Assembly: GCF_001298675.1 (NCBI RefSeq)
Contig: NZ_CYIG01000023.1
Coordinates: 1 to 55,880 of the forward strand
Length of the DNA: 55,880 nt
Direction: 5' to 3'
Origin: Paenacidovorax caeni
GTDB lineage: Bacteria; Pseudomonadota; Gammaproteobacteria; Burkholderiales; Burkholderiaceae_C
The translations under genes and the position numbers were made by a program. Below are positions 36,056 through 51,000 of the stretch, piece after piece (position 1 is the stretch's first letter; each line of letters begins with the position of its first letter). The notes beneath the pieces are model-generated. The model was given only the letters and a program-made list of their open reading frames with translations. It was not told the origin of the DNA and did no database searches.

Positions 36056-36778
36056 TCAACCATGGCGGAACTCGTGCTCGCGGTGATGCGCCAAGTACCC
36101 CAGATGGGCAGTCTTCAGCCCCTGAATCGACCAGCCGGGGGCGATGCCAAGTTGGACACGCGCGGCCGCGCTCAGTTGCTTTGAAACCAACATGCCGCCT
36201 CGGTCAGAAAACGAAATCCACCCACCGTCAAAGAGGGCGTCCAAGTGAGGTGCCAGCAACAAGCCATTGAACACGTCCAACCTTTCGTTGTCAGACGCGC
36301 ACCTGGCCCAGGGCTTGATGTGTGATGCCCTCAACAGCGACGGCACGGCCAAGCCCGTGACGCAGCAAAGGCCCTGCCAGTAGTCGAGCAAAGCGCTCCT
36401 AAACAGGTCCTGGCCGACACGCTGCACCACCAGGCGCTCGGCCTCGGTCGTTTTGGGTAGGGTCAGCGTTTTGGCCCTGAACTGGTCTGCCACCCGGTTC
36501 GGCATGGTGCGGGCGGTGGCAGCAGCTTGCTGCAGGGCTTGGTAGAGCTGCTCGATGCCTTCAATCAGCAGTTCTCCAACCTCAGAACCTGTGGTCAGCA
36601 AGCTCGGCAACGATGCATTCAACTGATAGCCGAAGGGCTCTGCTACCCGCACCCACACAATTTCGGGGAAGGTCGCCGAGCGAAGCTCCAGTTGCCCATG
36701 TTCGTTCAACACGGCCTCGCGTTCGAAGCCGCAGTCGGCTGCAGCTTTCTCGATGCGTATGCGTTCAAGCGGAGTCAC
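36056..36778 (-). CDS. HNH endonuclease
   Basis: A 240-residue protein with a C-terminal HNH nuclease domain: CCVTGLAVPSLLRASHIKPW (His153 region), then ERLDVFNGLLLAPHLDALFD (Asn171, Asp180), as in HNH_2-type restriction endonucleases. The N-terminal 110 residues show no known domain and may bind a partner. It starts at a GTG that overlaps the RloB stop, so it is the last gene of the ATPase-RloB-HNH module. A broken paralogue lies at 34308-34815. HNH partners of ATPases occur in Septu systems. Confidence 0.88.
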   Translation of the reverse strand: MTPLERIRIEKAAADCGFEREAVLNEHGQLELRSATFPEIVWVRVAEPFGYQLNASLPSLLTTGSEVGELLIEGIEQLYQALQQAAATARTMPNRVADQFRAKTLTLPKTTEAERLVVQRVGQDLFRSALLDYWQGLCCVTGLAVPSLLRASHIKPWARCASDNERLDVFNGLLLAPHLDALFDGGWISFSDRGGMLVSKQLSAAARVQLGIAPGWSIQGLKTAHLGYLAHHREHEFRHG

Positions 36779-37458
36779 GACGCTACATTGGCCATCGACT
36801 TGAAGCGGTTCACCAGCAGATGCACTTGGGTGGATGGATTGGGATGCTCGGCATGTTCGGCCGGGTTTGCTGCCAGCTGCTTTGCATGCTTCAGTGCTGG
36901 CTCCAGTTTGGGTCCCAACACATTGAATACGCCAGCCATGCCTTTGTCGTACTTCTCAAACCCGGGCTTTTTCTTCAGGTCTGAAACTACGACAGTGCCC
37001 ACCGATTTCTTACCTTTGCATGCATACGGTTTGTCAGTGTAGCCAAAGTGCAGCAGCAGCCAAAACTCAAAGCATGGCACCGACACAACGCCACTTAACG
37101 GCTGGCCCGACGCCTTCAGTGCTTTGAGCCGAGCGACCGCATCACCAAAGCGCTCATGCGCATCGCGGTCGAACACGCAAAACACCTCGTCAAAAGCGTC
37201 TCCTTCTCGTTGGGCAAGAGCAAAGAGCTCCTCTGCCCGCGCCACGATTCGGTCGGGAGAAGAACCATCGTTCTTGCCAATCTTGACCTGATTGCTCAAC
37301 CCCCACGCCACGACCAGGTCACTGAAGTAGATGGGCTCGGTTTTCTCGCCCTCACACACCAGCAGTATCCGAGGTGCGGGCTGTCGAAGCGGTCTCGCAG
37401 CACGCTCAGCCTTGGGGTTGCGCGGCTTGCGGCTCCCAAACAAGTCTTTAGCTGCCAT
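36775..37458 (-). CDS. RloB-family protein (AbiLii-like)
   Basis: A 227-residue protein of the RloB family, which has a Toprim-like fold. The motifs are LLVCEGEKTEPIYF (acidic residue about 36-41) and EVFCVFDRDAHERF (Asp97, Asp99), followed by PCFEFWLLLHFGYTD. The start MAAKDLFGSRKPRN lies inside the end of the ATPase gene (11-bp overlap). RloB with an AAA ATPase matches AbiL, a phage abortive-infection system, and parallels the Toprim partner in PARIS. An HNH nuclease follows with a 4-base overlap. Confidence 0.85.
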   Translation of the reverse strand: MAAKDLFGSRKPRNPKAERAARPLRQPAPRILLVCEGEKTEPIYFSDLVVAWGLSNQVKIGKNDGSSPDRIVARAEELFALAQREGDAFDEVFCVFDRDAHERFGDAVARLKALKASGQPLSGVVSVPCFEFWLLLHFGYTDKPYACKGKKSVGTVVVSDLKKKPGFEKYDKGMAGVFNVLGPKLEPALKHAKQLAANPAEHAEHPNPSTQVHLLVNRFKSMANVAS

Positions 37459-38731
37459 AAAAGTCCAGCTCTTGCAGATTGGGAATGCCGCCGTAACGGC
37501 CGTTGAGATAGCCGCGTTCAACAGCTTCGTTCTCGCGGGGGCTGAAATCTGACAGCGGGTACAGCCGCGCTTCACGCGCGTCGTTTTTCTCGACAAACCA
37601 CACCTGGTCGCGGCGAAGCAGCTTTTGGCTCAGCAACGTGGTGTCATGCGTGGTGAAGAGCAACTGCGCCTGGCTATCGGCATGAAGCAACAAAGAGACC
37701 AAATGCCGTACCACCAGCGGGTGAAGGCTGGAGTCCAACTCATCGACCACCAACACCCGGCTGTGCTTTATCACATCTAACCATGGCCCGGCGAAGGCAA
37801 ACAATGCTCTGGTGCCGTCGGACTCCTCTTCTTCTTCAAACTCTACAATTTCGCCAGTGTTGCCATCGCGCCGTTGAAACTTCAGACTGGTAAGTTCTTT
37901 GCCCTTGAGGCTCGCGGTCAACTCTTGACGCATCGCTTCGGACATATTCGGCGGCAGCATGTCGGAGTTGAACGGTCGGTGCTCCAGCCGTATACCGTCG
38001 ATAGAGAGGTCGGCCGCATTCAAGAAGCCCAGCACTTCTGCTTGAGCCAGGGGGTCCTGGCACTTCTTCACGGTGAAATCGCTGCGAAGGGCATCTGGCC
38101 TGGGCACCACCCTCAGGCGCTTGCTGAACCACTCAAAAACAGGCTTGAGTTGTTCGTTGTTGCTTTGCATGCAGCGTGACAGGAACAAAGCATTCGACCG
38201 GGTTTCAGAGGCCCACACATGGCGCTGCCGACCACCGAGAAACTTGTCTGAAAAGTCATAAGCATCTACCTGAGCAGTAGCATCAAACACCCTGTGGAAC
38301 CACTTCTGCGGCCGCCCCTGCGGATAGGCATACAGCCACTCCTCGGTAAAGCGCAATGTGTTGCAACGCAAGCCATACTCGTAGCGCACGCCAGCTTCGA
38401 TGAACTGCACAGAAAACTCGGAGTCCGCCGCTCGCGAAGCAGCCGTGAGCTTGAAGGGCACTACTGGAATCAAATCCCCCTGCTGTGACTCGCGGGCAGA
38501 GTTGACCACCTGGCCTTTAACAAACGCCAAAGCCTGCACCAAGGTGCTTTTGCCGGCCGCATTGGGCCCATAGAGCGCGGCGGCACGCAACAGGCGCATC
38601 TCCTTTTTGACGCCAAGGGCTGGGAAGGTGTTGCGGTCTTCCCACTCCTTCAGCGCAGGGGACGCCACCATGCTCCACGATTGTGGCTCGTGGATGCTGC
38701 GAAAGTTGGAGACGGTGAACTCAACGAGCAT
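37448..38731 (-). CDS. AAA/ABC-type ATPase (RloA/AbiLi-like)
   Basis: A 427-residue AAA_15/AAA_21 ATPase of the SMC/OLD type. Walker A is LYGPNAAGKSTLVQAL (55-62 core), Walker B and D-loop are RVLVVDELDSSLHPLVVRHL, and the switch His lies in LLFTTHDTTLLS. These ATPases act as sensors or clamps in AbiL, Septu, PARIS and retron systems. The start at 38731 is chosen over an ATG 19 codons upstream because the longer form runs through the probable promoter and does not resemble the family N-terminus (LVEFTVSNFRSI). Confidence 0.9.
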   Translation of the reverse strand: MLVEFTVSNFRSIHEPQSWSMVASPALKEWEDRNTFPALGVKKEMRLLRAAALYGPNAAGKSTLVQALAFVKGQVVNSARESQQGDLIPVVPFKLTAASRAADSEFSVQFIEAGVRYEYGLRCNTLRFTEEWLYAYPQGRPQKWFHRVFDATAQVDAYDFSDKFLGGRQRHVWASETRSNALFLSRCMQSNNEQLKPVFEWFSKRLRVVPRPDALRSDFTVKKCQDPLAQAEVLGFLNAADLSIDGIRLEHRPFNSDMLPPNMSEAMRQELTASLKGKELTSLKFQRRDGNTGEIVEFEEEEESDGTRALFAFAGPWLDVIKHSRVLVVDELDSSLHPLVVRHLVSLLLHADSQAQLLFTTHDTTLLSQKLLRRDQVWFVEKNDAREARLYPLSDFSPRENEAVERGYLNGRYGGIPNLQELDFYGS

Positions 38732-38759
38732 AGTTTTGTTTTCAACTTGATTTTTGCAT

Positions 38760-38788
38760 CTTATATGCAAAAAATCATCAAAGAACAA
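38760..38788 (-). promoter_or_regulatory. Putative internal promoter of the ATPase module
   Basis: In the only real gap of the defence operon (60 bp), the reverse strand has TTGTTC (38783-38788) and TATAAG (38760-38765) separated by 17 bases. The stretch is strikingly AT-rich against its surroundings. It may drive ATPase-RloB-HNH separately. Confidence 0.5.
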
Positions 38789-38791
38789 AAA

Positions 38792-39708
38792 TCAGAAGGA
38801 TTTTGGGTAATCAAAGGCTTGTACCGACCTTGTGGTTGCGCTGGACTGGGTGTACTCGTTGTTCACACCCAATGCACTCAGGTAGATGCGCGCTACCAAG
38901 GACTTCAAACCCAAGACCATTGCTCCATGGTCTGCGGGATGGGCGAACCCAAGAGGCTGGCCGCCATACAGCGCCTCATGGGCAAGTGCATTACGCCGGA
39001 TGGCAAGTTCACACGTCCCTTGAGCGTCTTGATTTTTGGACGGACTGACCCAGTCAGGGGGCTCCACCCCAAAGTGCTCACACAAGCACGCGGCCCGTTT
39101 GGCATGGGTTCGCTCCGGTGTGAAGGAGTCCTGCGTCAGGCATACGAGCCGGTAGCAAGCGTCCAGCGCCTTGTACTGGGCATCAAACCGCTCAAATTCA
39201 TGTTCATACAACTGTGCGAAGGTATGCCAATGCAAAGCGCCAAAGGCCAGTTTCAGTACCTCCTTGTTGCTGCTGTGCCGTTCGCAAAATGTCAGAGCCT
39301 GGTCCAAGGCCCACTCTGTGGACGTCTTGTTGACCACAAAGTCGCATAACTGCCGACTGACCGGCGCTTTATAAAAATGCTGCCAGCCTTCTCGCTGCAG
39401 CCGTTGGCCATGCAAAAAACCGAACAGTGCGATAAAAAAATCACTGTGTGCTGGGTCAGCGTTGGGACGAGGCGTCAGGATGTGCGATGACGGCATCGAA
39501 AAGGAAGCGGGTACCCAAGCCTTCTTTGCCGCGGCGCCCTGAGCATCTACTGCCTTGATAGGCGGATAGACCCATCCCTTGTAGACACCAGCTGATTGCT
39601 CAAAACAGCTGGCAATCTCTTCAAAGTTGGGCACGGGTCTTATGGTTCCATAGCGCCAAGAGACAGTCAGCGGCTGGTTCAGAAAACCGAAGCGGATGGA
39701 AACAATGG

Positions 39709-39712
<4 letters not shown>
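38792..39712 (-). CDS. Uncharacterised protein with a HEPN-like RxxxxH motif
   Basis: A 306-residue protein whose ATG overlaps the stop of the methylase gene. No family is recognised. The C-terminal third is helical and contains AIRRNALAHEALYGG (Arg about 238, His about 243), the spacing seen in HEPN RNase domains. The N-terminal half includes an aromatic segment (RFGFLNQPLTVSWRYGTIRP) and FFIALFGFLHGQRLQREGW. Tight coupling to the methylase suggests a functional part of the defence system; the HEPN assignment is tentative. Confidence 0.7.
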
Positions 39713-44358
<4,646 letters not shown>

Positions 44359-44360
44359 GG

Positions 44361-47201
44361 TCAAACCTCCACAGCAGCTGGGACCAGCACGTAGACACCC
44401 ATCACATCCACCGGCAGGCTGGCCGTGACCTGGTAGCTGCCACGGGCTTCGGCGGCTTCACGCACGCGGCGGTGGTCGGCCAGCAGGCTTTGGGCACGAG
44501 CTTGCGCAATGGCCTCCAGCGCGGTTTGCCAAGTCGGCAGGCTGTCCAGGGCTTGCTGGATATGGCGGTCTCGAATCACGGGAGGCATGTTGCGGCTGGC
44601 CTGTGCGCCCAAGAGTTCGCGGGCTTGTGGCAAGGGAATTTCAGTCAAGGGCTCGGCACCAGCGATGCTGACGGCCACGGTTTCTTCGCAGAGCATTAGG
44701 CGGGTGTTGTTGTCCCGGGTGATGCTGAGTTGGTGGCGCAGGCGCAGCAGCAGCACGGTGGTTTTCAGGGCGACGTTGCCCACAAAGGCAGCGCCAGCAC
44801 GGGCCACGCCGTCAGCGTCTTCATTCTGGCTGTCCAGGGCCTGTTCGAGCAGGGTGTCTGCCAGAGCCACCACCAGCGGGTGGGTGCGTTGGATGAAGGT
44901 GGAGCCTTGGGCGGCGGGTTGCTGAAAGTCAATGCGCAAGGTGCCAGTCAGGCCCTCAGCGGCCAGGCGCTCTTTCAACGTCTGAGGCAAGGCGTCCAGT
45001 GGTGCTTTGAAGTGGTTTTTGTAAGGTTCGAGGCCCGCTCCCAGCTTGGCCATGGCCCGGCTCACAAAGCGCTGCACGTCGTCTTCGTTACCGAGTGCAG
45101 CGGCGGATTTGCGCCACTCGGGAAGCACGTCATCGGGCTTGAGGCGGCGCTGGGCGAAGATAGAGCGGTTTTTGGCGGCCTTTTCGCGGGCACTTTGCCA
45201 GGCGGTTTCAATCTGCTGGGCAGGCTCACCGAAGTCGAAGCCGATTTGGGCTTGTTTGCCCAGTGCGTTGTGCTTGCGCAGCAGCACGGCGTTGAGCAGC
45301 GCCTGGGTGAGCTTGCCTTCGTCGTCAGGCATGGGCACCAGCACGCCCAGCTCTTTACGGATGCTTTCGGCCTTGCGCAGAATCACCTGCAGCACGGCAC
45401 CGTCTACAGGATTGTCCTCGCCGTAGAGCATGGTGCTGCGCACTTTTTTGGCCTGCTGGCCGAAGCGGTCCACCCGGCCTTCACGCTGCTCGTGGCGGGT
45501 AGGGTTCCAGCTCAGGTCGTAATGGACCACGGCGGTGAACAAGCCTTGCAGGTTGATACCTTCAGACAGGCAGTCAGTGGCCACCAGGATGCGTTGCTCG
45601 GTATCACCCAGCTCGGCCACAGCGGCTTCGCGCTCACCAGGAGTGAGCTCGCCGGTAACGGCCTTGATGGTGGCTTTCTTGAACTTACCGCGCAGGTACT
45701 CAGCCAGGTAATGAGCGGTAGCGATATAGCGGCAGAACACCACGGGCTTGAAGCCTTCTTCCACCAGGGCTTGCAGGTGGGTGGTCAGCTTGGCCAGCTT
45801 GGGGTCGTTGGCGGCGCCAGCGAGGTTTTCAGCCGCGGCGATGAGCTCTTGCAGGTGTGCGGTGTCTTCAGTCTGGGCTGCGGGCTCGATGTCGTCGGTG
45901 GACAGTGCGTCGTCCAATCCATCCATGACGCGCTCGCTGGCCTGGGCTTCCAGCTCTTCGAGCGAGAGTTCCGCGCCCTCTTCTCCTTCACCCTGCCCTC
46001 CATTGAGGCGGGTGCGCAGCGCGTTCACAGCAGCGGCCGGCGACGAAGAAATGCAGCGCAGCAAGGCCAGTGCGGCCCACCAGTTCATGCGCTGTTCTCG
46101 TTGGCCCTTCCCTTCGGAACTCACCACCAACTCGCGGGCGTAGTCCAGCACGTCGTTGAACAGCTGCCCCCAGCCCCCGGTCAGCTTGTAGGTGATTTCC
46201 GCCGTCTCGCGGTCGGGGAACATGCTGGCGTCTTGCCACTCGGCAATGTCAGGGCGACGGCGCTGGACGAAGTGGCGCGAGAGGTCCTCACGCAGGTCGG
46301 TACGGGCGCCGACGGGCAGGTCTTTGAGCTGGGTGAAGTCTTTGCGCAGCAGGCCCAGCAGGTTGAAGAAGGCGTCTTCATCACCGCTGTGTGGGGTGGC
46401 CGTGAGCAGCACCATGTGGCGCTGGGGATTTTCTGCCAAGCCCTTCAGGAGTTGGAAGCGTTGCTGGCGGCCTTGACCGCCCTGGGTGCAGGTGTGGGCT
46501 TCGTCCACGATGACGAATTCGGGGCAAAAGCGCTGGAAGGCTTCGCGCCGGCGTTCAGACTTGATGTAGTCCAGGCTGACGACGGTGAACGGATGGGCGT
46601 CAAACACCGAGGTGCCGGGCGGCAGGTCGCGCTCCAACCGCGTGGCACTGGAACTGCGCACCACCACCGCCTGGATGTGGAAGCGGTCTTCAAGTTCGCG
46701 CTGCCACTGCTCGCAGAGGTGCGGCGGGCACAACACGGCCATGCGGTGGATTTCGCCACGGTCGAGCATCTCGCGAGCAATCAATGCGCCTTCGATGGTT
46801 TTGCCGATACCTACGTCATCTGCAATCAGCAGCCGAACAGTGGGCTGCTTCATGGCCATGAGCAGCGGCACCAACTGGTAGGCACGGGGCTCTACGGCAA
46901 TGTTCCCAAAGCTGCGGAACGGGCCCGCCCCGCTGCGCAGCTTGAGCTGCAGGGCGTCCATCAGCAGCTGGCTGGCAGAGTGATTGCGCGCCTGTGCCAC
47001 CACAGGCCAGGGGAAGGTGGCTGGGCCGACGGGCTGAAGCTCCAGCGGCAGGTAAATCAGTGACTCGTCCTTCTCGCCGCCACCCAGAGGGCGCAGGCGC
47101 AAGGTGTCGGTAGTGGATTCGGGCAGCACTATCCATTCGCGGCCACGGGCAGAAACAAGGCTGCCGGGATAAAAGTTGACTTGCAATTGACTAGCCTTCA
47201 C
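44361..47201 (-). CDS. SNF2-like helicase (DrmD-like)
   Basis: A 946-residue superfamily 2 ATPase. The N-terminus (LQVNFYPGSLVSARGREWIV) is followed by Walker A ADDVGIGKTIEGAL (127-140), DEAH (233-236), LLTATPHSGDEDAFFNLLGL and a C-terminal helicase domain with VATDCLSEGINLQG and RVDRFGQ. The overall shape matches DISARM DrmD. It starts at a GTG that overlaps the metallopeptidase gene by 11 bases. The methylase follows immediately, as in class 1 DISARM (drmD-drmMI). Confidence 0.9.
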   Translation of the reverse strand: MKASQLQVNFYPGSLVSARGREWIVLPESTTDTLRLRPLGGGEKDESLIYLPLELQPVGPATFPWPVVAQARNHSASQLLMDALQLKLRSGAGPFRSFGNIAVEPRAYQLVPLLMAMKQPTVRLLIADDVGIGKTIEGALIAREMLDRGEIHRMAVLCPPHLCEQWQRELEDRFHIQAVVVRSSSATRLERDLPPGTSVFDAHPFTVVSLDYIKSERRREAFQRFCPEFVIVDEAHTCTQGGQGRQQRFQLLKGLAENPQRHMVLLTATPHSGDEDAFFNLLGLLRKDFTQLKDLPVGARTDLREDLSRHFVQRRRPDIAEWQDASMFPDRETAEITYKLTGGWGQLFNDVLDYARELVVSSEGKGQREQRMNWWAALALLRCISSSPAAAVNALRTRLNGGQGEGEEGAELSLEELEAQASERVMDGLDDALSTDDIEPAAQTEDTAHLQELIAAAENLAGAANDPKLAKLTTHLQALVEEGFKPVVFCRYIATAHYLAEYLRGKFKKATIKAVTGELTPGEREAAVAELGDTEQRILVATDCLSEGINLQGLFTAVVHYDLSWNPTRHEQREGRVDRFGQQAKKVRSTMLYGEDNPVDGAVLQVILRKAESIRKELGVLVPMPDDEGKLTQALLNAVLLRKHNALGKQAQIGFDFGEPAQQIETAWQSAREKAAKNRSIFAQRRLKPDDVLPEWRKSAAALGNEDDVQRFVSRAMAKLGAGLEPYKNHFKAPLDALPQTLKERLAAEGLTGTLRIDFQQPAAQGSTFIQRTHPLVVALADTLLEQALDSQNEDADGVARAGAAFVGNVALKTTVLLLRLRHQLSITRDNNTRLMLCEETVAVSIAGAEPLTEIPLPQARELLGAQASRNMPPVIRDRHIQQALDSLPTWQTALEAIAQARAQSLLADHRRVREAAEARGSYQVTASLPVDVMGVYVLVPAAVEV

Positions 47202-48060
47202 TCATTCGGGTCTCAACCCGGTTTGCAGCTTCAAAAATGGCGTACAGACTGACTTGCCGAAAGTCCACCTTCTTTATAAGTTCGGAGAGGTACTCCATGG
47301 ATGCAACATCCAACCCCCGCCTGGAAGCCGCAAGGTAAGCCACCGCCTCTGCTTCGGTCTCGTGCACTTCGTAAGGCAAAGAGGAGCGGTCAGGCCATCG
47401 ACCCTTTGGGTCTGGGCCACAGTGGCCACAAAAGATGTGACCCAATTCGTGAGCCAAAGTAGCAAAACGAGTGGGTATGGTGTGGTTTTGGTTGAGCTGC
47501 ACCAACCACTCGGTTTGGGCAACGTCGGGCACCAGTGACGGTTTCGCTTGGAGGTTTCGTGCGTTTCCGGCGAGCAGCGCTCCAAAGTTACGCTCCTCAA
47601 TGCGGATGGCGTTTTTTTCGCGGTGGTGTTTGAGCAGGTGCCCCCACTCCACCTCATGCATCTCACCACGGGCAACAAACGGATTGGCATCCTCCCCGGG
47701 CAAGGGAAATCCGTCTGTGTCTGCTACTTCATAGAGAAAGGAGACCGGCCCGAAAGGGCGAAGTACCACTATGGGTATCGCACCTGGTCGAACGTGGCGC
47801 TGGATTGAGTTCCACTTTTTCTCGGTCGCGACCGCTGCAGCGCCTGGCCTCTGAACGCGAACCAGCATCGCGTTGTAGACCGACAGATTGCTCATGCGAC
47901 GTGCAAACTCGATGTAGGAAGTGAATGCAGTGTTGCCCTCGTGTTTGACAGCATCCTGAAACAAGCCATCAATAGCAGCAGCACATTCGGCAAACGACTG
48001 AAGCCTTCGTCGACTAGAGGATGAGATTTCAGCGAAAAGGTCTGCTTGCTTCCCCTTCAC
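47191..48060 (-). CDS. ArdC/ImmA-like metallopeptidase
   Basis: A 289-residue protein with a zinc-protease motif HELGHIFCGH (204-208 core) and a downstream Glu in HETEAEAVAYLAASR, as in ImmA/IrrE (DUF955) peptidases. The N-terminal part (ARRMSNLSVYNAMLVRVQRP, then KKWNSIQRHVRPGAIPIVVL) resembles the ssDNA-binding region of ArdC antirestriction proteins. A GTG start overlaps the helicase stop. Such a protein may cleave a regulator after phage entry or protect DNA; the role in this operon is unknown. Confidence 0.85.
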   Translation of the reverse strand: MKGKQADLFAEISSSSRRRLQSFAECAAAIDGLFQDAVKHEGNTAFTSYIEFARRMSNLSVYNAMLVRVQRPGAAAVATEKKWNSIQRHVRPGAIPIVVLRPFGPVSFLYEVADTDGFPLPGEDANPFVARGEMHEVEWGHLLKHHREKNAIRIEERNFGALLAGNARNLQAKPSLVPDVAQTEWLVQLNQNHTIPTRFATLAHELGHIFCGHCGPDPKGRWPDRSSLPYEVHETEAEAVAYLAASRRGLDVASMEYLSELIKKVDFRQVSLYAIFEAANRVETRMSEG

Positions 48061-51000
48061 CGCCCAGCTCCAAACAGGTCAGCATTGGCCTTAAAGATGG
48101 CCGGCCATTGGTCTTGTTCTTTGGGGAAACGCACGACGATAAGTCCCAGGTTTTCCAGCTTGCGGTTGGCCTCTGTGTCCTTGACCTTTTGACTATCGGT
48201 GTCGTGATGGGGGCCGTCGATGAATACAGCCAGACTGTAGTCGTCGTAGAAAAAGTCTGCGTTCACGCCTACGGCGGTCAAGGTGTGCTGAGCACGGTCG
48301 GGCTTGAGATAGCCGTGTTCTTCCACATGGGCGAGCCAAGCCTTCTCCAGAGAACTGGCTGACATGCGCTCCAGCTCCGCGCTGTGCTGCTCAGGTGCGC
48401 GGCCTTGCGAACCACGGACTGAGGTGGATTTGGTCAATCGGCAAAGGATGTCGAGCAGCTGGCCGCCTGCCTTCTTGTCTTGCCGGTCGATAAGGGGATG
48501 GTCTGGCTGGTTGTAGTAAGAGAGCAGGCATCGGTAGCAGCCAGCCTCGCACAGCGTCTGGCCATGCTCATCCTGCTCCTGGGTGAGCTCTGACTTCTTC
48601 CAGGTCGTGCTTTCAACGGGCTTGTGGAAGTGCATGATGCTCAGTGCTTCTGCCGCAACCGTGCGCAGGGCCTGGGGCTCGGTGGCAATGCGGGTGAGCA
48701 CACCTGCGCCACCTTCAGCAGCCTCAAAGAACAGGATGGACTGGCGGTTGCTACGGCCGGGCAATGGTTCTGCCACGAGTTCGCTTTCTTCCAGCTGGTA
48801 CACCGCCTCAATACCACGCTTCAAGGCGTATTGCAGCGTGGTCATGGTCGTCTCTTCCAGCACCCCCAAACGGTGGTGCGGCATCACGACCAGGATGTTG
48901 CGGCGGTCTTCCACGAATGGAACGATGCGCTGTGGGGGTGTCTTGTCTGGCGGCGCTTCTTCACCTTCGCCCTCTCCCGCTTCGTTTTCACCGCCGACCC
49001 AATGACCTGTGACGGGGTTAATCATGAAGCCCAGCACTTTCTTGTCTTTGCGTCGCTTCCAGCCGTAGTTCATACGCCAAATGGTGGCGGTCGGACCGTA
49101 CTGGAGTTCCAACAAGGGGCCCTGCTCATCAGAGACGATGGACGTGACCATCTGCAACTTGCCGTCGGCCTGAGCGAACTGCAGGGTGGTCTGCATCTCG
49201 TAGCCTTGACGCGTGCGCTCCTCTTCGTTGGCGGTGATGCGCTCTGCCCGTTTGGTGGAGACGTTTTCAATGCGATACAGGTTTTTGACCTCCTCGGCGC
49301 CATCCAGAGAGGCACCACAGGATACACAGCGGTCTGCATCGCGCTGGGTGCGGAAGTGGCCGTAGCCACACATGGGGCACAGGCGCGCAACTTCGGTGGG
49401 CAGTTTGGCACCGTCGGCCACCTGGTCTTGGCCACCGATGGTGAGCAGGGCTTTGGTCACCCGGTACTGACTGCCTTCGTGATAGATGAGGCTGTACGGG
49501 CCAAATTCGCTCAAGGCCAGGAATCGAGGGCGCGACAGGAAGCTTTCCCGCCCGATGTTTCCTCGGCGGGCTGGGATGTACGCCATCAGCGGCAGTCGCG
49601 GGAAGTTGTAGCCAGGCAGGAAGCCCTGGCTGGCCAAGTAGCGGTAGGTGTAGAAATCGCTGTTGAAGGCGCTGTCGCCAGCTAACAGCAGGTCTCGCTG
49701 CTTGCGCGCCTCGTTGTGGCGTTGCTGGGCCTCTCGGCGTTCGCGTTCGCTGGCGGCGGGGTTGTTTTCTTTCTTGTAATTGAGCTCGATGGCCTGGGCC
49801 GTGGCCTGGTAGAGGTCGCGCCAGCGGTTCAAAGCGCTGTCAAATTCTTTGAACGCCCTTTGGAACACAGATTCTGGCCAAGTTGGCGTGAACCAGGGAG
49901 CCCGCTCGGGCGTGAGCTCGTCTTTGAGCATGCCCAGCACTGCCAGGCCACGCTCATGCGCTTTGCGTTGGGCGGCTGGCTTGGAGAGCTCGTCAGCCAA
50001 GTCGGTGATGAGCGGTAAGTCCTGCGGCTTCTCCATATCGAGCAGGTCACGAATGCTGTTGCCCAGCTTTTTGCCCGTCTCGGCCAACCAAATGGCCTGC
50101 AGGTGGCTTTGCACCAGTTCGCGGTTGGCCAGGTCCAGCGTTGGTGCATTGACCTGACCGTGCACCATGCGCACCGGGTCGCGGAAGTAGTACTGGTCGT
50201 GTGGGGACTGACTGGCGCAGTACGTGATGACCAATGCCGGTTGCCCCGCCCGGCCTGCCCGGCCACTGCGCTGGGCGTAATTGGCTGGCGTGGGCGGCAC
50301 GTTGCGCATGTACACGGTGTTAAGCGAGGAGATGTCGACGCCCAGCTCCATGGTGGGGGAGCAGAACAGCACGGGGAGCCATTCCAAGTCGTGGCTGTGC
50401 TTGTCACGCCATTCGTCCCGGTCTTTGTCGGTGAAACGGAAACGGGCTTCACGCTCCATGCGGTCGTCTTGCTCGACCTGTGCTGTGTGTTCGCGGGCCT
50501 CGAAATCGAACAGACGGTGTGCCGGTTCACTCAACAGTTTGGCAATGTTGCGGTACAGGTTGCGGAAAAACGCGTTTTCGTGGGCCTGACTGGTTGCGCT
50601 GCCATTGCCCACATGCCAGAGCATGGCGCTGCCGTTGAGCTGCCAGCCGGTCAACCCGAAGTCGGTTTCTTCCTTTCGGACGAGGCCATAGCTTTCTGCA
50701 GCCTTGAGCAATGCCGAGACGACATCGCCGTAGGTGGCATCCTTGATTTCTTTGTAGTACGGATTACCGCCACCCCAGGTGCTGCCTTTCTTGAGCTCTT
50801 TGCCGAGCCTTGAACGGCTGGAGCCGATGACCAGATACTCCTCCAGCTTTTGCCGCTTGATGCGCGCGTTGTTTTCGTCCTTAGGACGGCTGGTAACGAA
50901 CCACTTAGCGGGCACGGGGCGCTCATCTTCCGTGAAGCCCCAGGGCTCGCACAGGTTGGCAAAGCTCACCGTGCGAAGCTGGTCCAGTTCCGTACGGTCC

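Noticed and set aside
44730-47063. A 777-codon frame antisense to the SNF2 helicase
   Set aside because: A shadow of the helicase gene in GC-rich DNA, with no recognisable motif.
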